Source of the DNA: Hemibagrus wyckioides
Taxonomy: Eukaryota > Chordata > Actinopteri > Siluriformes > Bagridae
Assembly: GCF_019097595.1 (NCBI RefSeq)
Contig: NC_080715.1
Location: forward strand, 7,837,073-7,901,072
Direction: 5' to 3'
Length of the DNA stretch: 64,000 nt
This document shows positions 23,765-35,700 of the stretch, piece by piece (the first letter of the stretch is position 1; each line of letters begins with the position of its first letter). Made by a program: the position numbers and the translations under genes. The notes under the pieces were generated by a model. That model did no database searches. It was not told the DNA's origin and worked only from the letters and a program-made list of their open reading frames with translations.

Positions 23765-24650
23765 AGCCCTTTAGGTTAAGTGAGGTTAGGTTACATGCAG
23801 TTTGGGGTGGTAAGGTTAGATCAGGTGAGGTTAGGTTAGGTGTAGTTTGGTGAGGTGAGGTTAGGAGAGGTTAGGTTAGGTGTAGTTTGGTGAGGTGAGA
23901 TTAGGTTAGGAGAGGATAGGTTAGGTGAGGTGAGGTGAGGTTAAGTTAGGTGAGATTAGTTTAGGTGAGGTGAGATTATGTGAGGTTAAGTTAGATTAGG
24001 TTAGGCGAGGTTAGGTTAGATGAGGTGAGATTAGGTTAGATGAGATTAGGTTAGGTTAGGTGAGGTCTGGTGAGGTAAGGTTAGATGAGGTGAGATTAGG
24101 GGAGGTTAGGTTAGATTAGGTTAGGTGAGGAGATTAGGTTGGGTGAGGAGATTAGGTTGGGTGAGGAGATTAGGTTAGGTGAGGAGATTAGGTGAGGTGA
24201 GGAGATTAGGTTAGGTGAGGAGATTAGGTGAGGTGAGGAGATTAGGTTAGGTGAGGATATTAGGTTGGGTGAGGAGATTAGGTTAGGTGAGGAGATTAGG
24301 TTAGGTGAGGAGATTAGGTTGGGTGAGGAGATTAGGTGAGGTGAGGAGATTAGGTTGGGTGAGGAGATTAGGTTAGGTGAGGAGATTAGGTGAGGTGAGG
24401 AGATTAGGTGAGGTGAGGAGATTAGGTTAGGTGAGGAGATTAGGTGAGGTGAGGAGATTAGGTGAGGTGAGGAGATTAGGTTAGGTGAGGAGATTAGGTG
24501 AGGTGAGGAGATTAGGTTAGGTGAGGAGATTAGGTTAGGTGAGGAGATTAGGTTAGGTGAGGAGATTAGGTTAGGTGAGGAGATTAGGTGAGGTGAGGAG
24601 ATTAGGTGAGGTGAGGAGATTAGGTTAGGTGAGGAGATTAGGTTAGGTGA
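23765..24650. repeat. Minisatellite array 2: 18-bp AGGT-rich unit
   Basis: A degenerate left part (23765-24120) is built of GGTTA and GGTGA pentamers. From 24120 a regular 18-bp unit, GGTTAGGTGAGGAGATTA, repeats about 29 times, with TTAGGTGAGG versus GTGAGGTGAGG variants. The + strand is almost free of C. TTAGGT resembles, but is not, the vertebrate telomere hexamer. Confidence 0.95.
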
Positions 24651-25007
24651 GGCTGCTTCAAATCAGGTCTGTTAAGAAAATGGCATTTTTACTTCTTTTA
24701 TGGAAATGAATCGAGTAAGTGAAGTAAAAGCTTGACTTCGAAAAGTATTTGATTATCTGTCTGTATTTTCAGTTAGACCCCTTAACTCAATCTTATATAC
24801 TCCTGGTCTTGGACTTGACTATGGTTGTCTTGACAACTGCACTAATGATTAATATTTGTTTAATTCTTCCAATATATATTACTGGTGAGTCTTTGGCAGG
24901 AAAATATAAAGCTGTATTTACAGGTTTATAAAAATAGAACTTTTCAAAGACATGTACTGTATATAGATGTTAATTACTTCCACAAAAAGTTAACACACGT
25001 CAATTTT
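24651..25007. other. Unique spacer between arrays 2 and 3
   Basis: Ordinary AT-rich sequence. Short + strand frames look random. Confidence 0.5.
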
Positions 25008-25740
25008 TATGTGTTGTGTGGAATTGTGTGTTTTGGTGTATTGTGTGAAATTGTGAATTATGAGGCATGGTGTGTTATGGTGTGTTAAGGTGTGTATTGT
25101 GGCACTGTGTGGTGTGTTGTTTGGCATAGTGAGTTGTGTTGTATTGTGTGGCATTGTGTGGTGTGGTGTGTGGTTTGTTGTATAGCATAGTGAGTTTTGT
25201 TGTGGTGTGTTCTGTGGCACTGTGTTATGTGGCAGAGTGAGTTGTGGTGTGTTGTATGGTGTGTATTGTTGCATGCTGTGTTGTAGTGTGTTGTGTGGTG
25301 TGTCTTGTGGCATTTTGTGGTGTTTTGTGTGTTGTGTTGAGTGGCATAGTGAGTGGTGGTGTATATTGTGGCATGCTGTGATGTGGTGCAGTATTGTGTT
25401 GTGTGGGATTGTGTGGTGTGTATTGTGGCATACTGTGTTGTAGTGTGTTGTGTGGGATTGTGTGGTGTGTATTGTGGCATACTGTGTTGTAGTGTGTTGT
25501 GTGGGATTGTGTGGTGTGTATTGTGGCATGCTGTGTTGTAGTGTGTTGTTTGGGGTTGTGTGGTGTGTATTGTGGCATACTGTGTTGTAGTGTGTTGTTT
25601 GGGGTTGTGTGGTGTGTATTGTGGCATACTGTGTTGTAGTGTATTGTTTGGGGTTGTGTGGTGTGTATTGTGGCATACTGTGTTGTAGTGTATTGTTTGG
25701 GGTTGTGTGGTGTGTATTGTGGCATACTGTGTTGTAGTGT
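25008..25740. repeat. Array 3, left part: degenerate and 49-bp units
   Basis: From 25008 the sequence is a diverged GTGTTGTGTGG-type repeat. At 25385-25740 it becomes a regular 49-bp unit with TGTGTATTGTGGCATACTGT and TTGTGTGGGATTGTGTGG; units start at 25432, 25481, 25530, 25579, 25628, 25677 and 25726. It appears ancestral to the 65-bp units to its right. Confidence 0.9.
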
Positions 25741-28700
25741 GTTGCGTGGAATAGGGTTATGTGGGTGTGTTGTGGTGTGTATTGTGGCATGGTGTGTTGT
25801 GTGGAATAGGGTTATGTGAGTGTGTTGTGGTGTGTATTGTGGCATGGTGTGTGGAATAGGGTTATGTGAGTGTGTCGTGGTGTGTATTGGCGTGGTGTGT
25901 TGTGGTGTGTATTGTGGCATGGTGTGTTGTGGTGTGTATTGTGGCATGGTGTGTTGTGTGGAATAGGGTTATGTGGGTGTGTTGTGGTGTGTATTGTGGC
26001 GTGGTGTGTTGTGGTGTGTATTGTGGCATGGTGTGTTGTGTGGAATAGGGTTATGTGGGTGTGTTGTGGTGTGTATTGTGGCGTGGTGTGTTGTGTGGAA
26101 TAGGGTTATGTGGGTGTGTTGTGGTGTGTATTGTGGCATGGTGTGTTGTGGTGTGTTGTGTGGAATAGGGTTATTTGGGTGTGTTGTGGTGTGTATTGTG
26201 GCATGGTGTGTTGTGGTGTGTTGTGTGGAATAGGGTTATTTGGGTGTGTTGTGGTGTGTATTGTGGCATGGTGTGTTGTGTGGAATAGGGTTATTTGGGT
26301 GTGTTGTGGTGTGTATTGTGGTGTGGTGTGTTGTGGTGTGTATTGTGGCGTGGTGTGTTGTGGTGTGTATTGTGGCATGGTGTGTTGTGGTGTGTTGTGT
26401 GGAATAGGGTTATTTGGGTGTGTTGTGGTGTGTATTGTGGCATGGTGTGTTGTGGTGTGTTGTGTGGAATAGGGTTATTTGGGTGTGTTGTGGTGTGTAT
26501 TGTGGCATGGTGTGTTGTGGTGTGTTGTGTGGAATAGGGTTATTTGGGTGTGTTGTGGTGTGTATTGTGGCGTGGTGTGTTGTGGTGTGTATTGTGGCAT
26601 GGTGTGTTGTGGTGTGTATTGTGGCATGGTGTGTTGTGGTGTGTTGTGTGGAATAGGGTTATTTGGGTGTGTTGTGGTGTGTATTGTGGCATGGTGTGTT
26701 GTGGTGTGTTGTGTGGAATAGGGTTATTTGGGTGTGTTGTGGTGTGTATTGTGGCATGGTGTGTTGTGGTGTGTTGTGTGGAATAGGGTTATGTGGGTGT
26801 GTTGTGGTGTGTATTGTGGCATGGTGTGTTGTGGTGTGTTGTGTGGAATAGGGTTATTTGGGTGTGTTGTGGTGTGTATTGTGGCATGGTGTGTTGTGGT
26901 GTGTTGTGTGGAATAGGGTTGTGTGTGTGTGTTGTGGTGTGTATTGTGGCATGGTGTGTTGTGGTGTGTTGTGTGGAATAGGGTTATTTGGGTGTGTTGT
27001 GGTGTGTATTGTGGCGTGGTGTGTTGTGGTGTGTATTGTGGCGTGGTGTGTTGTGGTGTGTATTGTGGCATGGTGTGTTGTGGTGTGTTGTGTGGAATAG
27101 GGTTATTTGGGTGTGTTGTGGTGTGTATTGTGGCGTGGTGTGTTGTGGTGTGTATTGTGGCGTGGTGTGTTGTGGTGTGTATTGTGGCATGGTGTGTTGT
27201 GGTGTGTTGTGTGGAATAGGGTTATGTGGGTGTGTTGTGGTGTGTATTGTGGCGTGGTGTGTTGTGGTGTGTATTGTGGCATGGTGTGTTGTGGTGTGTT
27301 GTGTGGAATAGGGTTATTTGGGTGTGTTGTGTTGTGTATTGTGGCATGGTGTGTTGTGGTGTGTTGTGTGGAATAGGGTTATGTGGGTGTGTTGTGGTGT
27401 GTATTGTGGCGTGGTGTGTTGTGGTGTGTATTGTGGCATGGTGTGTTGTGGTGTGTTGTGTGGAATAGGGTTATCTGGGTGTGTTGTGGTGTGTACTGTG
27501 GCATGGTGTGTTGTGGTGTGTTGTGTGGAATAGGGTTATTTGGGTGTGTTGTGGTGTGTATTGTGGTGTGGTGTGTTGTGGTGTTGTGTGGAATAGGGTT
27601 ATTTGGGTGTGTTGTGGTGTGTATTGTGGCGTGGTGTGTTGTGGTGTGTATTGTGGCGTGGTGTGTTGTGGTGTGTATTGTGGCATGGTGTGTTGTGGTG
27701 TGTTGTGTGGAATAGGGTTATGTGGGTGTGTTGTGGTGTGTATTGTGGCGTGGTGTGTTGTGGTGTGTATTGTGGCATGGTGTGTTGTGGTGTGTTGTGT
27801 GGAATAGGGTTATTTGGGTGTGTTGTGGTGTGTATTGTGGCGTGGTGTGTTGTGGTGTGTATTGTGGCATGGTGTGGTGTGTTGTGTGGAATAGGGTTAT
27901 GTGGGTGTGTTGTGGTGTGTATTGTGGCGTGGTGTGTTGTGGTGTGTATTGTGGCATGGTGTGTTGTGGTGTGTTGTGTGGAATAGGGTTATGTGGGTGT
28001 GTTGTGGTGTGTATTGTGGCGTGGTGTGTTGTGGTGTGTATTGTGGCATGGTGTGTTGTGGTGTGTTGTGTGGAATAGGGTTATTTGGGTGTGTTGTGGT
28101 GTGTATTGTGGCATGGTGTGTTGTGATGTGTTGTGTGGAATAGGGTTATGTGGGTGTGTTGTGGTGTGTATTGTGGCATGGTGTGTTGTGGTGTGTTGTG
28201 TGGAATAGGGTTATTTGGGTGTGTTGTGGTGTGTATTGTGGCGTGGTGTGTTGTGGTGTGTATTGTGGCATGGTGTGTTGTGGTGTGTTGTGTGGAATAG
28301 GGTTATGTGGGTGTGTTGTGGTGTGTATTGTGGCGTGGTGTGTTGTGGTGTGTATTGTGGCATGGTGTGTTGTGGTGTGTTGTGTGGAATAGGGTTATTT
28401 GGGTGTGTTGTGTTGTGTATTGTGGCATGGTGTGTTGTGGTGTGTTGTGTGGAATAGGGTTATGTGGGTGTGTTGTGGTGTGTATTGTGGCGTGGTGTGT
28501 TGTGGTGTGTATTGTGGCATGGTGTGTTGTGGTGTGTTGTGTGGAATAGGGTTATCTGGGTGTGTTGTGGTGTGTACTGTGGCATGGTGTGTTGTGGTGT
28601 GTTGTGTGGAATAGGGTTATTTGGGTGTGTTGTGGTGTGTATTGTGGTGTGGTGTGTTGTGGTGTTGTGTGGAATAGGGTTATTTGGGTGTGTTGTGGTG

Positions 28701-31700
28701 TGTATTGTGGCGTGGTGTGTTGTGGTGTGTATTGTGGCGTGGTGTGTTGTGGTGTGTATTGTGGCATGGTGTGTTGTGGTGTGTTGTGTGGAATAGGGTT
28801 ATGTGGGTGTGTTGTGGTGTGTATTGTGGCGTGGTGTGTTGTGGTGTGTATTGTGGCATGGTGTGTTGTGGTGTGTTGTGTGGAATAGGGTTATTTGGGT
28901 GTGTTGTGGTGTGTATTGTGGCGTGGTGTGTTGTGGTGTGTATTGTGGCATGGTGTGGTGTGTTGTGTGGAATAGGGTTATTTGGGTGTGTTGTGGTGTG
29001 TATTGTGGCGTGGTGTGTTGTGGTGTGTATTGTGGCATGGTGTGTTGTGGTGTGTTGTGTGGAATAGGGTTATGTGGGTGTGTTGTGGTGTGTATTGTGG
29101 CGTGGTGTGTTGTGGTGTGTATTGTGGCATGGTGTGTTGTGGTGTGTTGTGTGGAATAGGGTTATTTGGGTGTGTTGTGGTGTGTATTGTGGCATGGTGT
29201 GTTGTGATGTGTTGTGTGGAATAGGGTTATGTGGGTGTGTTGTGGTGTGTATTGTGGCGTGGTGTGTTGTGTATTGTGGCATGGTGTGTTGTGGTGTGTT
29301 GTGTGGAATAGGGTTATTTGGGTGTGTTGTGGTGTGTATTGTGGCGTGGTGTGTTGTGGTGTGTATTGTGGCATGGTGTGTTGTGGTGTGTTGTGTGGAA
29401 TAGGGTTATGTGGGTGTGTTGTGGTGTGTATTGTGGCGTGGTGTGTTGTGGTGTGTATTGTGGCATGGTGTGTTGTGGTGTGTTGTGTGGAATAGGGTTA
29501 TGTGGGTGTGTTGTGGTGTGTATTGTGGCGTGGTGTGTTGTGGTGTGTATTGTGGCATGGTGTGTTGTGGTGTGTTGTGTGGAATAGGGTTATTTGGGTG
29601 TGTTGTGGTGTGTATTGTGGCATGGTGTGTTGTGGTGTGTTGTGTGGAATAGGGTTATGTGGGTGTGTTGTGGTGTGTATTGTGGCGTGGTGTGTTGTGT
29701 ATTGTGGCATGGTGTGTTGTGGTGTGTTGTGTGGAATAGGGTTATGTGGGTGTGTTGTGGTGTGTATTGTGGCGTGGTGTGTTGTGGTGTGTATTGTGGC
29801 ATGGTGTGTTGTGTGTTGTGTGGAATAGGGTTATTTGGGTGTGTTGTGGTGTGTATTGTGGCATGGTGTGTTGTGGTGTGTATTGTGGCATGGTGTGTTG
29901 TGGTGTGTTGTGTGGAATAGGGTTATGTGGGTGTGTTGTGGTGTGTATTGTGGCGTGGTGTGTTGTGGTGTGTATTGTGGCGTGGTGTGTTGTGGTGTGT
30001 ATTGTGGCATGGTGTGTTGTGGTGTGTTGTGTGGAATAGGGTTATGTGGGTGTGTTGTGGTGTGTATTGTGGCGTGGTGTGTTGTGGTGTGTATTGTGGC
30101 GTGGTGTGTTGTGGTGTGTATTGTGGCGTGGTGTGTTGTGGTGTGTATTGTGGCGTGGTGTGTTGTGGTGTGTATTGTGGCGTGGTGTGTTGTGGTGTGT
30201 ATTGTGGCATGGTGTGTTGTGGTGTGTTGTGTGGAATAGGGTTATTTGGGTGTGTTGTGGTGTGTATTGTGGCATGGTGTGTTGTGGTGTGTTGTGTGGA
30301 ATAGGGTTATTTGGGTGTGTTGTGGTGTGTATTGTGGCATGGTGTGTTGTGGTGTGTTGTGTGGAATAGGGTTATTTGGGTGTGTTGTGGTGTGTATTGT
30401 GGCGTGGTGTGTTGTGGTGTGTATTGTGGCATGGTGTGTTGTGGTGTGTTGTGTGGAATAGGGTTATGTGGGTGTGTTGTGCTGTGTATTGTGGCGTGGT
30501 GTGTTGTGGTGTGTATTGTGGCATGGTGTGTTGTGTGTTGTGTAGAATAGGGTTATTTGGGTGTGTTGTGGTGTGTATTGTGGCATGGTGTGTTGTGGTG
30601 TGTTGTGTGGAATAGGGTTATTTGGGTGTGTTGTGGTGTGTATTGTGGCGTGGTGTGTTGTGGTGTGTATTGTGGCATGTTGTGTTGTGGTGTGTTGTGT
30701 GGAATAGGGTTATTTGGGTGTGTTGTGGTGTGTATTGTGGCATGGTGTGTTGTGGTGTGTTGTGTGGAATAGGGTTATTTGGGTGTGTTGTGGTGTGTAT
30801 TGTGGCATGGTGTGTTGTGTGGAATAGGGTTATGTGAGTGTGTTATGGTGTGTATTGTGGCATGGTGTGTGGAATAGGGTTATGCGAGTGTGTCGTGGTG
30901 TGTTGTGGTGTGTATTGTGGCATGGTGTGTTGTGGTGTGTTGTGTGGAATAGGGTTATTTGGGTGTGTTGTGGTGTGTATTGTGGCATGGTGTGTTGTGG
31001 TGTGTGTTGTGGTGTGTGTTGTGGTGTGTGTTGTGGCGTGGTGTGTTGTGGTGTGTGTTGTGGTGTGTGTTGTGGTGTGTATTGTGGCATGGTGTGTTGT
31101 GGTGTGTGTTGTGGTGTGTGTTGTGGTGTGTATTGTGGCGTGGTGTGTTGTGGTGTGTATTGTGGCGTGGTGTGTTGTGGTGTGTATTGTGGCATGGTGT
31201 GTTGTGGTGTGTTGTGTGGAATAGGGTTATTTGGGTGTGTTGTGGTGTGTATTGTGGCGTGGTGTGTTGTGGTGTGTATTGTGGCATGGTGTGTTGTGGT
31301 GTGTTGTGTGGAATAGGGTTATTTGGGTGTGTTGTGGTGTGTATTGTGGCGTGGTGTGTTGTGGTGTGTATTGTGGCGTGGTCTGTTGTGGTGTGTATTG
31401 TGGCGTGGTGTGTTGTGGTGTGTATTGTGGCATGGTGTGTTGTGGTGTGTTGTGTGGAATAGGGTTATTTGGGTGTGTTGTGGTGTGTATTGTGGCGTGG
31501 TGTGTTGTGGTGTGTATTGTGGCGTGGTGTGTTGTGTGGAATAGGGTTATTTGGGTGTGTTGTGGTGTGTATTGTGGCGTGGTGTGTTGTGGTGTGTATT
31601 GTGGCGTGGTGTGTTGTGGTGTGTATTGTGGCATGGTGTGTTGTGGTGTGTTGTGTGGAATAGGGTTATTTGAGTGTGTTGTGGTGTGTATTGTGGCGTG

Positions 31701-32197
31701 GTGTGTTGTGTGGAATAGGGTTATGCGGGTGTGTTGTGGTGTGTATTGTGGCGTGGTGTGTTGTGGTGTGTATTGTGGCATGGTGTGTTGTGGTGTGTTG
31801 TGTGGAATAGGGTTATGCGGGTGTGTTGTGGTGTGTATTGTGGCGTGGTGTGTTGTGGTGTGTATTGTGGCATGGTGTGTTGTGGTGTGTTGTGTGGAAT
31901 AGGGTTATGCGGGTGTGTTGTGGTGTGTATTGTGGCGTGGTGTGTTGTGGTGTGTATTGTGGCATGGTGTGTTGTGGTGTGTTGTGTGGAATAGGGTTAT
32001 GCGGGTGTGTTGTGGTGTGTATTGTGGCGTGGTGTGTTGTGGTGTGTATTGTGGCATGGTGTGTTGTGGTGTGTTGTGTGGAATAGGGTTATTTGGGTGT
32101 GTTGTGGTGTGTATTGTGGCATGGTGTGTTGTGGTGTGTTGTGTGGAATAGGGTTATGCGGGTGTGTTGTGGTGTGTATTGTGGCGTGGTGTGTTGT
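25741..32197. repeat. Array 3, main part: higher-order GT-rich satellite (27n + 38 bp)
   Basis: The array has two subunits. A 27-bp one contains TGTGTATTGTGGC, and a 38-bp one contains TTGTGTGGAATAGGGTTATT and GGG. Each higher-order unit is one to six 27-bp subunits plus one 38-bp subunit, giving periods of 65, 92, 119 bp and up to 200 bp (30040-30239). Internal 27-bp subunits usually read GGCGTGG and the last one GGCATGG. Local 16-bp growth of TGTGTTGTGG occurs at 30985-31130. The + strand is nearly pure G and T. All open frames here are repeat artefacts. Confidence 0.95.
27226..29250. repeat. Recent tandem duplication within array 3, period 1,081 bp
   Basis: The subunit order from 27226 to about 28165 is repeated from 28307 to about 29246. 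Shared rare variants include TTGTGTTGTGTATTG (27329 and 28410), TATCTGGGTG (27472 and 28553), a shortened TGTTGTGGTGTTGTG (27577 and 28658) and GTTGTGATGTG (28121 and 29202). I noticed one substitution, at 27901 versus 28982. Confidence 0.85.
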
Positions 32198-32539
32198 GCG
32201 GTATTTCAGCCTCACTGATCTTTAAGTGAGTCAGTAACACAACACAAAGCCACAAACTAAAGAAACTAAATAGGTGGTGTGGTGTCCCACTTCCACTACT
32301 TTCACTACTGATCATTGTTCTTCATGAGTGGATTCCATCCTCACACTTAGATCACATCAGATCACTGCAGTGTTTAGAAGAGTTTCAGGGAACTGTAGCT
32401 GGAACTGTGTGCTGAGGTGTTTAGTGCCATGCTGTGCAGCACTGTGGTGTGTAGGGTGGAATTGTCTTTTGTGATGTGTTGTGTAGAATCTGGTGTTGTT
32501 GTACTGTGGCAGTGTGTGTTTGTGTGTGTTGCAGAATTG
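32198..32539. other. Mostly unique spacer between arrays 3 and 4
   Basis: 32210-32440 is unique-looking. From 32450 GT-rich relics resume, including TGTAGAATCTGGTG. Confidence 0.5.
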
Positions 32540-32760
32540 TGTGTTGTTGTAGTGTGGCAGTGTGTTGTGTATAATTGTTTTTTGTGGTTGTAGTGTGTTG
32601 TGTGTGTTGTGGAATTGTATGTTATGTTTTAGTTGTGTGACGTTGTGTAATGTTTTGTGGGTGTTGTGTGATGTTGTGTGGTGTTGTGTGATGTTTTGTG
32701 CTGTCATGTGGTGTCGTGTGATGTCTTGTGATGTCGTGTGGTGTCGAGTGGTGTCGTGTG
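32540..32760. repeat. Left edge of array 4, degenerate, with array-1-like block
   Basis: TTGTTGTAGTGTGGCAGTGT (32542-32561) matches the array 1 unit. TTGTGGAATTGTATG and TTGTGTATAATTG match the flanks of arrays 1 and 3. It grades into 10-bp units near 32690. Confidence 0.8.
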
Positions 32761-35700
32761 ATGTGTGGTGTTGTGTGATGTTTTGTGGTGTGTTGTGGTG
32801 TCGTGTGATGTCGTGTGGTGTCGTGTGGTGTCGTGTGGTGTCGTGTGGTGTCGTCTGGTGTCGTGTGGTGTCGTGTGGTGTCGTGTGGTGTCCTGTGGTG
32901 TCGTGTGGTGTCCTGTGGTGTCCTGTGGTGTCGTGTGGTGTCGTGTGGTGTCGTGTGCTGTCGTGTGGTGTCGTGTGGTGTCCTGTGGTGTCGTGTGGTG
33001 TCGTGTGCTGTCCTGTGGTGTCGTGTGGTGTCGTTTGGTGTCGTGTGGTGTCCTGTGGTGTCGTGTGCTGTCCTGTGGTGTCGTGTGGTGTCCTGTGGTG
33101 TCGTGTGGTGTCGTGTGGTGTCGTGTGGTGTCCTGTGCTGTCGTGTGCTGTCGTGTGGTGTCGTGTGGTGTCCTGTGCTGTCGTGTGGTGTCCTGTGGTG
33201 TCGTGTGGTGTCGTGTGGTGTCGTGTGTTGTCGTGTGGTGTCCTGTGCTGTCGTGTGGTGTCGTGTGCTGTCCTGTGGTGTCGTGTGCTGTCCTGTGGTG
33301 TCGTGTGCTGTCCTGTGGTGTCGTGTGGTGTCGTGTGCTGTCGTGTGGTGTCGTGTGCTGTCGTGTGGTGTCGTGTGCTGTCCTGTGGTGTCGTGTGGTG
33401 TCGTGTGGTGTCGTGTGCTGTCCTGTGGTGTCGTATGGTGTCGTGTGCTGTCCTGTGGTGTCGTGTGGTGTCGTGTGCTGTCCTGTGGTGTCGTGTGCTG
33501 TCCTGTGGTGTCGTGTGGTGTCGTGTGCTGTCCTGTGGTGTCGTGTGGTGTCGTGTGGTGTCGTGTGCTGTCCTGTGGTGTCGTGTGGTGTCGTGTGGTG
33601 TCGTGTGGTGTCGTGTGCTGTCCTGTGGTGTCGTGTGCTGTCCTGTGGTGTCGTGTGCTGTCCTGTGGTGTCGTGTGGTGTCGTGTGCTGTCGTGTGGTG
33701 TCGTGTGGTGTCGTGTGCTGTCCTGTGGTGTCGTGTGGTGTCGTGTGCTGTCCTGTGGTGTCGTGTGGTGTCGTGTGCTGTCCTGTGGTGTCGTGTGGTG
33801 TCGTGTGCTGTCCTGTGCTGTCCTGTGGTGTCGTGTGCTGTCCTGTGGTGTCGTGTGGTGTCGTGTGCTGTCCTGTGGTGTCGTGTGCTGTCCTGTGGTG
33901 TCGTGTGGTGTCGTGTGCTGTCCTGTGGTGTCGTGTGGTGTCGTGTGGTGTCGTGTGCTGTCCTGTGGTGTCGTGTGCTGTCCTGTGGTGTCGTGTGGTG
34001 TCGTGTGCTGTCCTGTGGTGTCGTGTGGTGTCGTGTGCTGTCCTGTGGTGTCGTGTGCTGTCCTGTGGTGTCGTGTGGTGTCGTGTGCTGTCCTGTGGTG
34101 TCGTGTGGTGTCGTGTGGTGTCGTGTGCTGTCCTGTGGTGTCGTGTGGTGTCGTGTGCTGTCCTGTGGTGTCGTGTGGTGTCGTGTGCTGTCCTGTGGTG
34201 TCGTGTGCTGTCCTGTGGTGTCGTGTGGTGTCGTGTGCTGTCCTGTGGTGTCGTGTGGTGTCGTGTGGTGTCGTGTGCTGTCCTGTGGTGTCGTGTGGTG
34301 TCGTGTGGTGTCGTGTGCTGTCGTGTGGTGTCGTGTGGTGTCGTGTGGTGTCCTGTGCTGTCGTGTGGTGTCCTGTGGTGTCGTGTGGTGTCGTGTGCTG
34401 TCCTGTGGTGTCGTGTGCTGTCCTTTGGTGTCGTGTGGTGTCGTGTGCTGTCCTGTGGTGTCGTGTGGTGTCGTGTGCTGTCCTGTGGTGTCGTGTGGTG
34501 TCCTGTGGTGTCGTCTGCTGTCCTGTGGTGTCGTGTGGTGTCGTCTGCTGTCCTGTGGTGTCGTGTGGTGTCCTGTGGTGTCCTGTGGTGTCGTGTGGTG
34601 TCGTGTGCTGTCGTGTGCTGTCGTGTGGTGTCGTGTGGTGTCGTGTGCTGTCCTGTGGTGTCCTGTGGTGTCGTGTGGTGTCGTGTGGTGTCGTGTGGTG
34701 TCGTGTGTTGTCGTGTGGTGTCCTGTGCTGTCGTGTGGTGTCCTGTGGTGTCGTGTGGTGTCGTGTGCTGTCCTGTGGTGTCGTGTGGTGTCGTGTGGTG
34801 TCGTGTGGTGTCGTGTGCTGTCCTGTGGTGTCGTGTGGTGTCGTGTGGTGTCGTGTGGTGTCGTGTGCTGTCCTGTGGTGTCGTGTGGTGTCGTGTGCTG
34901 TCCTGTGGTGTCGTGTGGTGTCGTGTGCTGTCCTGTGGTGTCGTGTACTGTCCTTTGGTGTCGTGTGGTGTCGTGTGCTGTCCTGTGGTGTCGTGTGGTG
35001 TCGTGTGCTGTCCTGTGGTGTCGTGTGCTGTCCTGTGGTGTCGTGTGGTGTCGTGTGCTGTCCTGTGGTGTCATGTGGTGTCGTGTGGTGTCCTGTGCTG
35101 TCGTGTGGTGTCCTGTGGTGTCGTGTGCTGTCCTGTGGTGTCGTGTGCTGTCCTTTGGTGTCGTGTGGTGTCGTGTGCTGTCCTGTGGTGTCGTGTGGTG
35201 TCGTGTGCTGTCCTGTGGTGTCGTGTGCTGTCCTGTGGTGTCGTCTGCTGTCCTGTGGTGTCGTGTGCTGTCGTGTGCTGTCGTGTGGTGTCGTGTGGTG
35301 TCGTGTGGTGTCCTGTGGTGTCGTGTGGTGTCGTGTGTTGTCGTGTGGTGTCCTGTGCTGTCGTGTGGTGTCCTGTGGTGTCGTGTGCTGTCCTGTGGTG
35401 TCGTGTGCTGTCCTGTGGTGTCGTGTGGTGTCGTGTGCTGTCCTGTGGTGTCATGTGGTGTCGTGTGGTGTCCTGTGCTGTCGTGTGGTGTCCTGTGGTG
35501 TCGTGTGGTGTCGTGTGCTGTCCTGTGGTGTCGTGTGCTGTCCTTTGGTGTCGTGTGGTGTCGTGTGCTGTCCTGTGGTGTCGTGTGGTGTCGTGTGCTG
35601 TCCTGTGGTGTCGTGTGCTGTCCTGTGGTGTCGTCTGCTGTCCTGTGGTGTCGTGTGCTGTCGTGTGCTGTCGTGTGGTGTCGTGTGGTGTCGTGTGGTG

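Noticed and set aside
25741..32197. TAGGGTTA in each 38-bp subunit as an interstitial telomere
   Set aside because: Only eight bases match the telomere register and no tandem TTAGGG occurs, so a chance match in a G/T-rich unit is more likely.
25866..32225. Dozens of + strand frames starting MGVLWCVLW and minus frames starting MPQYTPQHT
   Set aside because: They repeat every 65, 92 or 119 bp with the satellite period and have no independent coding evidence.
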